From Methylotenera sp. (GTDB taxonomy: Bacteria > Pseudomonadota > Gammaproteobacteria > Burkholderiales > Methylophilaceae), in contig JABFQV010000002.1 in NCBI GenBank assembly GCA_013141495.1, positions 310,001 to 374,000 on the forward strand: a DNA stretch of 64,000 nucleotides. The letters run 5' to 3'. The notes beneath the pieces were generated by a model that searched no databases, was not told the DNA's origin, and saw nothing but the letters and a program-made list of their open reading frames with translations. A program made the translations under genes and the position numbers. Of this stretch, positions 58,015 through 64,000 are shown piece after piece (the stretch's first letter is position 1; every line of letters starts with the position of its first letter).

Positions 58015-58857
58015 ATGAAAAAACTCACACTTAAAAAAATGTCATTAGTGATTGCGACGATTGTTGCAACCCAGTTAAGCAGTTGTGCTACCACCACCAA
58101 GGACAGCGTTTCTGGCGTGAGCCGCTCGCAATTTATGTTGCTGCCAGCCACAGAAGTCACCAACATGTCCAATCAGGCTTACACACAAACACTAAAAGAA
58201 GCGGGAAAGAAAAATACGCTCAATGCAGACAAAGCTCAGGTTGAGCGTGTACGCAGAATTTCAAACCGACTGATTGCTCAGGTTGGCGTATTTAGACCCG
58301 ATGCAACCCAATGGAAATGGGAAGTCAATGTAGATAAAAATGATGAACTCAATGCCTATTGCATGCCCGGTGGAAAAATCATGGTGTATTCAGGTCTGAT
58401 TGAAAAACTGAAAACCACTGATGATGAACTGGCCGCGGTGATTGGTCATGAAATCGCACATGCGTTGCGTGAACATGGCCGCGAGCGCATGTCGCAAGCC
58501 TATGTTCAGCAATTCGGCTTACAAGCGCTAGGCGCTATACTGTCAAAAGGCACCAGCGCAGTTGTTGGCAGCGCGTCTATGCAAGCGGCAAGTATGGGCT
58601 CACAACTCTTTTTTGCACTGCCTAATAATCGCGAGCAGGAACGGGAATCTGACAAAATTGGGCTAGAGCTCGCCGCACGCGCTGGCTATAACCCTGATGC
58701 AGCCGTTACACTTTGGCAAAAAATGGAAGCGCAAGGTGGCGCAAAACCGCCTGAATTCTTAAGCACGCACCCTGCCAGCACGAACCGTATTGCAGAGTTA
58801 CGCGCATTGGCGCCTAAAGTCCGCCCACTCTACGAAGCCGCTAAAACAGCTAAATAG
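58015..58857 (+). CDS. M48-family metalloprotease lipoprotein
   Basis: 280 residues. Lipobox LSSC (Cys24). Zinc motif HEIAH (His145, Glu146, His149) in AAVIGHEIAHALREHGRERM, third ligand Glu in ERESDKIGLELAARAGYNP. Similar to LoiP (YggG)-type periplasmic M48 peptidases, which clear misfolded envelope proteins. Strong terminator follows. Confidence 0.9.
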   Translation: MKKLTLKKMSLVIATIVATQLSSCATTTKDSVSGVSRSQFMLLPATEVTNMSNQAYTQTLKEAGKKNTLNADKAQVERVRRISNRLIAQVGVFRPDATQWKWEVNVDKNDELNAYCMPGGKIMVYSGLIEKLKTTDDELAAVIGHEIAHALREHGRERMSQAYVQQFGLQALGAILSKGTSAVVGSASMQAASMGSQLFFALPNNREQERESDKIGLELAARAGYNPDAAVTLWQKMEAQGGAKPPEFLSTHPASTNRIAELRALAPKVRPLYEAAKTAK

Positions 58858-58883
58858 AGCCGCGCATCAAAATAGTTACACTG

Positions 58884-58922
58884 ATAAAGCGCATGGCGGT
58901 GAAGCTATGCGCTTTATTTTTG
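58884..58922 (+). terminator. Intrinsic terminator of the protease gene
   Basis: Perfect 11-bp stem ATAAAGCGCAT (58884-58894) with ATGCGCTTTAT (58907-58917), followed by T run. Confidence 0.88.
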
Positions 58923-58996
58923 GGCGATAGCCCGGTTTGAGTTAAAATGTCGTTTTACGTATTTACTCACTTTTTTTGATTACTTTAGAGACTTTT

Positions 58997-59824
58997 ATGG
59001 ATTCACGTCAAAGCATTATCGAAGCCGCGTTTGAAGATCGCGCCAACATCAACCCAGCCAATGCATCTACCGAAATCAAAGCAACGGTTGCTGCAGTTTT
59101 AGCTGATTTAGACAGCGGAAAATTGCGTGTTGCCAGCCGTGTAGGCGACACCCAACAATGGGAAACACACCAATGGTTGAAAAAAGCAGTGTTACTCTCA
59201 TTCCGCCTGGATGACAACGTATTGCTGGATGATGGCGTGACTAAATACTTTGATAAAGTGCCTCCAAAATTCGCAAACTATACTGAAGAGGACTTCAAAG
59301 CAGGCGGTTTCCGCGTTGTGCCTAATGCAATTGTGCGCCGTGGCTCTTTCATAGGTAAAAACGCAGTATTGATGCCGTCATACGTAAACATTGGCGCATA
59401 CGTGGGTGAAGGCACCATGGTCGATACATGGGCAACCGTTGGTTCCTGTGCGCAAATCGGTAAAAACGTACATTTAAGCGGTGGCGTGGGCATTGGCGGC
59501 GTATTAGAACCAGTTCAAGCCGGTCCAACGATCATTGGCGACAACTGCTTCATCGGTGCCCGCTCTGAAGTGGTTGAAGGCGTGATTGTTGAAGACAACT
59601 GCGTGATTTCAATGGGCGTTTACATTGGACAATCTACTAAAATCTACGACCGTGAAACTGGCGAAGTATTTTATGGCCGCGTACCTTCAGGCTCAGTTGT
59701 AGTTTCTGGCAACCTGCCTTCAAAAGACGGTAGCTACAGCCTTTATTGCGCAGTTATCGTTAAAAAAGTGGATGCCAAAACCTTAGGTAAAGTTGGTATT
59801 AACGAATTGTTACGCGGCATCTAA
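58997..59824 (+). CDS. dapD: Tetrahydrodipicolinate N-succinyltransferase
   Basis: 275 residues from ATG 58997, the usual family length; an upstream TTG at 58976 is possible but unneeded. Left-handed beta-helix hexapeptide repeats: [20 protein letters not shown], and [20 protein letters not shown]. Succinylates tetrahydrodipicolinate in lysine and diaminopimelate synthesis. First gene of dapD-yffB-dapE. Confidence 0.96.
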   Translation: MDSRQSIIEAAFEDRANINPANASTEIKATVAAVLADLDSGKLRVASRVGDTQQWETHQWLKKAVLLSFRLDDNVLLDDGVTKYFDKVPPKFANYTEEDFKAGGFRVVPNAIVRRGSFIGKNAVLMPSYVNIGAYVGEGTMVDTWATVGSCAQIGKNVHLSGGVGIGGVLEPVQAGPTIIGDNCFIGARSEVVEGVIVEDNCVISMGVYIGQSTKIYDRETGEVFYGRVPSGSVVVSGNLPSKDGSYSLYCAVIVKKVDAKTLGKVGINELLRGI

Positions 59825-59834
59825 ACCTAACTAT

Positions 59835-61324
<1,490 letters not shown>

Positions 61325-61396
61325 GCCACAGAGAACACAGAGTGCACAGAGAAAACCTGTGAAACGCCTCTGTGTTCTCTGTGCACTCTTTGGCTA
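61325..61396. repeat. Inverted repeat between dapE and prmB
   Basis: GCCACAGAGAACACAGAG (from 61324) and the inverse CTCTGTGTTCTCTGTG near 61368-61383, with a further inverted GTGCACTCTTTGGC. Forms a long imperfect hairpin that may end the dap mRNA; similar CACAGAG repeats are common in proteobacterial intergenic DNA. Confidence 0.65.
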
Positions 61397-61401
61397 AAAT
61401 A

Positions 61402-62298
61402 ATGACATACCAACAAGAAACAACTGAACTATTCACCATCCGCGACTGGATACGCTTTGCCGTCAGCCAATTCGAGGCCTCCGACATTTTTTATGGTCAC
61501 GGCACTGATAATGGCTATGATGAAGCGGTTTGGCTCATCATGAGCGCACTGCATTTGCCGATGGACACGCTGGATAACTTTTTTGACGCACGCCTAACGG
61601 AAGCAGAACGTACTAAGTTAGCGGATTTTATTGACCAACGCATTAGCAAACATACACCAACGGCTTACCTATTGAAAGAAGCTTGGCTGCAAGGCTTGAA
61701 GTTTTACGTGGATGAGCGCGTGCTCATTCCGCGCTCGTTTATTGCAGAGTTATTAAATAATGATTTAAGCCCGTGGATTGAATTTCCAGAACTGATAGAA
61801 AGTGCCGCCGACATCTGCACCGGCAGTGGCTGTTTGGGCATATTACTGGCTAGCACGTTCCCCAATGCCGCGATTGATGTGATTGATATTTCACAAGATG
61901 CGATTGATGTGGCAAATATCAATATCGCGAATTATGGTTTAGAAGCGCAAATCACGGCAATTAAGTCCGACATGTTTAGCGCACTTAACGGCAAAAAATA
62001 TGATGTTATTATCAGCAATCCGCCCTATGTAGATGCGCCAGCGATGGCCGCATTGCCAGCGGAATATCGTAATGAGCCGCAATTAGCACTTGGCAGTGGC
62101 GTGGCGGGCTTAGACCACACCCACACAATTTTGCGCGAAGCCGCTAATTACCTAACGGATGACGGCATATTGATTGTTGAAATCGGCCATAATCGCGAAG
62201 CCTTAGAAGCCGCATATCCCAATATTGTATTCAACTGGTTAGAAGTTTCATCCGGCAATGAATTTGTATTTTTACTGACTAAGTCTCAACTGGCTTAA
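61402..62298 (+). CDS. prmB: Ribosomal protein L3 glutamine methyltransferase PrmB
   Basis: 298 residues from ATG 61402 (an earlier ATG at 61372 lies in the repeat). HemK-type SAM fold with DICTGSGCLGILLA and the glutamine-binding NPPYVD. The N-terminal helical domain with FYGHGTDNGYDEAVWLI is PrmB-specific. Methylates Gln of ribosomal protein uL3. Confidence 0.93.
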   Translation: MTYQQETTELFTIRDWIRFAVSQFEASDIFYGHGTDNGYDEAVWLIMSALHLPMDTLDNFFDARLTEAERTKLADFIDQRISKHTPTAYLLKEAWLQGLKFYVDERVLIPRSFIAELLNNDLSPWIEFPELIESAADICTGSGCLGILLASTFPNAAIDVIDISQDAIDVANINIANYGLEAQITAIKSDMFSALNGKKYDVIISNPPYVDAPAMAALPAEYRNEPQLALGSGVAGLDHTHTILREAANYLTDDGILIVEIGHNREALEAAYPNIVFNWLEVSSGNEFVFLLTKSQLA

Positions 62299-62432
62299 AG
62301 CATCCCAGCGAGCAAACTCAAGGCTATCCAACTTATCCCAGCGCTTAGGCGTTGGATAATTTGTGAGTTCATCGAAGAGCGGCTCTTAATCCCGTCGAAA
62401 GACCCTCACCAACACTAACAGGCCATAATATT

Positions 62433-63575
62433 TTGAACACACCCAATACAATCAACTGGCAAGAAGCCGGCAAAACTAAAACCGGCATCTGGCATTCAGA
62501 AAACGCCGCACCTGTGCCTAAGCGCGTACAAATTGCTGACGACACCACCAAAGCAGACGATGCTTACAAGCTCTGCTGTGAAGGTACCGCCTTACTGTGG
62601 CGTGGTGATTTTCAAAATGCCAAAATGCTGATGCAAGCGCTATCACGCCGTATTGATCGACCTGGTAAAAAACCAAAACCACCAGCAGATACGATGCTGC
62701 AAGCGTTTCACTTGCATCGCCAAGCGCAATCACAAAAAGCGCGTATTTTGGGCATGTTGGTGATTGAATTAAACGTGGGCTACAACATTAACCTACGCCG
62801 TGCACCAGATGTAAAAGCCGCTTGCGAACATGCTTATGGCAAAAGTACGCAAACCATTGTAGTAAGTTTGCGAGAAATTTTAGGCTTAGTGGGGGCGTAC
62901 GAATGGAGCAAGAATGGCGTTGATATTCCTGCCATTAACAACAAAATTTACCCAAGTTACGGCGTATTTTCACCCGTTCGTGGTGAATATTTAGATTTAG
63001 TTGATGTTGCGCCGTTACCAGTACCGTGCAACCTGGCCTTTGATATAGGCACTGGCACTGGCGTACTCGCCGCTGTACTCGCTAATCGTGGCATTACAAA
63101 AATTTTAGCCACCGATAACTCTCACCGCGCCTTAGATTGCGCACTCAAAAACATCAATCTGCTAGGCTTAAAAAACAACGTCAAGTTGGTTGAAGCTAAC
63201 CTATATCCGTCCGTAGAATATGGCAAAGCGGATTTAATCGTCTGCAATCCGCCATGGTTGCCTGCACACCCTAGCTCAGCACTGGAATCTGCAATCTATG
63301 ACGAAAAAAGCAAAATGCTCAAAGGCTTTTTAAATGGTTTAAGCGCGCACTTAAATGATGCTGGTGAAGGCTGGCTGGTGTTATCAGACTTTGCTGAACA
63401 CTTAGGCTTACGAACACGTGATGAATTGCTAGGCTGGATAGCCGCAGCCGGCTTAAAAGTCATTGACAGAACCGATACCAAAGCCAGACACAATAAAACG
63501 CTAGATGCCAGCGACCCGTTACATGTAGCCCGTAAAGCTGAGGTTACTTCGTTGTGGCGTTTAGGTAAGCTGTAA
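62433..63575 (+). CDS. SAM-dependent methyltransferase, HemK/RsmC-like
   Basis: 380 residues from a TTG start. N-terminal domain of unknown type (about 1-190), then a methyltransferase core with FDIGTGTGVLAAVLANRGI and the catalytic NPPWLPAHP. Such NPPW enzymes methylate RNA or protein amino groups; target unknown. 134 bp after prmB. Confidence 0.85.
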   Translation: MNTPNTINWQEAGKTKTGIWHSENAAPVPKRVQIADDTTKADDAYKLCCEGTALLWRGDFQNAKMLMQALSRRIDRPGKKPKPPADTMLQAFHLHRQAQSQKARILGMLVIELNVGYNINLRRAPDVKAACEHAYGKSTQTIVVSLREILGLVGAYEWSKNGVDIPAINNKIYPSYGVFSPVRGEYLDLVDVAPLPVPCNLAFDIGTGTGVLAAVLANRGITKILATDNSHRALDCALKNINLLGLKNNVKLVEANLYPSVEYGKADLIVCNPPWLPAHPSSALESAIYDEKSKMLKGFLNGLSAHLNDAGEGWLVLSDFAEHLGLRTRDELLGWIAAAGLKVIDRTDTKARHNKTLDASDPLHVARKAEVTSLWRLGKL

Positions 63576-63583
63576 AAAAACTG

Positions 63584-63617
63584 AATCAAGCACAATACTT
63601 AGCATTTGTGCTTGATT
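63584..63617 (-). terminator. Terminator of the rluB-like gene
   Basis: Perfect 12-bp stem AATCAAGCACAA (63584-63595) with TTGTGCTTGATT (63606-63617). On the minus strand a T run follows (A run at 63574-63580). It also lies just after the convergent methyltransferase gene. Confidence 0.75.
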
Positions 63618-63628
63618 GTCTGCGACTA

Positions 63629-64000
63629 CTAACCGCGCCCTCTATTCCTATCACTCTTTTTCTGCATGGCCGGAGCCGCCAAATCGCTAGTCTGCCGCAC
63701 GCGGCGATTCTCATTTTTTCTAGGTGCTGGTTTTTTCGGTGCTTCCTTACGCGCAGCGCTAGGTTTTTTGCTGTAAGGTTCGCCATCTGTACGTGGCACT
63801 CGATCTAAAGCGCTTACCCGCTGTTTACGCACTTTTGGCATAAATACAGTAGTCGCTTTTAATTTTTCACGCTGCGTAAGTTGTCTGAGCGGTGCGCTTG
63901 GGACAGGCAAATCAGCCCATTCCAGCAAGCCAACCACTTCTTTTTGTTCTAGTTTTAACATCTGCCCACGCTTCACGCGTGGCGGCAAATTAACAGGGCC
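63629..64000 (-). CDS. RluB-like pseudouridine synthase, 3' part only
   Basis: Frame is open to the window edge; about 123 residues seen. LPPRVKRGQMLKLEQKEV with a preceding GPVN at the edge matches the C-terminal part of RsuA/RluB-family pseudouridine synthases. It ends in a basic tail rich in Lys, Arg and Pro (PSAARKEAPKKPAPRKNENR), common in betaproteobacterial RluB. The catalytic domain lies outside the window, so RluB versus RluE/F is not settled. Confidence 0.7.
   Translation of the reverse strand, partial: GPVNLPPRVKRGQMLKLEQKEVVGLLEWADLPVPSAPLRQLTQREKLKATTVFMPKVRKQRVSALDRVPRTDGEPYSKKPSAARKEAPKKPAPRKNENRRVRQTSDLAAPAMQKKSDRNRGRG

Overview
The window looks like chromosomal DNA of an AT-leaning betaproteobacterium, most likely a methylotroph of the Methylophilaceae (Methylotenera-like). 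This is inferred from gene content: an MSHA-type pilus cluster, a PQQ-dependent dehydrogenase, phosphoketolase with acetate kinase, a cbb3 oxidase, and housekeeping genes of betaproteobacterial type. No species is assigned. There are no rRNA or tRNA genes, no CRISPR array, and no transposase or prophage gene that I can support.

Layout. (1) 1-10118: MSHA pilus genes, with the end of a large MshQ-like adhesin followed by mshI, a PilN-like gene, mshJ, K, L, M and N, mostly overlapping. (2) 10157-16169: CopA copper ATPase, a DUF808 membrane protein, a SemiSWEET transporter, an SGNH esterase lipoprotein, and a PQQ-type quinoprotein lipoprotein coupled to the esterase. (3) 16132-19735: an accessory island. 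A GHSLG lipase resembling an antibacterial effector is preceded by two tandem immunity-like lipoproteins. These share almost identical N-terminal halves and have diverged C-terminal halves. Each immunity gene is preceded by a 75-bp remnant of the lipase 5' end whose start codon is now ATC. The whole block lies between two diverged copies of the quinoprotein promoter, each with a covarying palindrome. This is the best candidate for something undescribed. (4) 19901-28320: BON-domain and small membrane stress proteins, and an envelope-lipid cluster (PAP2 phosphatase, DUF3943 outer-membrane protein, unknown exported protein, phospholipase D-type synthase). It ends with a Crp-family regulator. (5) 28678-33852: ccoNOQP, ccoG and a fixH-like gene. 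(6) 34186-43367: phosphoketolase, acetate kinase, a CaCA antiporter and a P2-type ATPase in one overlapping run, then a zinc-ribbon protein and a double UspA. (7) 43425-47737: radical SAM protein, FNR, HemN and OmpW. (8) 48112-64000: housekeeping genes: RlmD, a PolB-like exonuclease, YdbL-YnbE-YdbH, CysM, DsbB, XseA, Kup, an M48 protease, DapD-YffB-DapE, PrmB, a second methyltransferase and the C-terminus of an RluB-like pseudouridine synthase.

How it fits together. An FNR with a visible Fe-S cysteine set is encoded beside hemN. FNR boxes TTGAT-N4-ATCAA lie upstream of ccoN, hemN and ompW, which points to a small oxygen-limitation regulon of high-affinity respiration, anaerobic haem synthesis and an outer-membrane porin. 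Phosphoketolase plus acetate kinase would turn sugar phosphates into acetate and ATP. Several envelope-lipid systems (PLD/PAP2/DUF3943, YdbH-YnbE-YdbL) suggest active outer-membrane maintenance. Intergenic DNA is rich in REP-like inverted repeats and contains one MITE-like palindromic element at 41435-41616.
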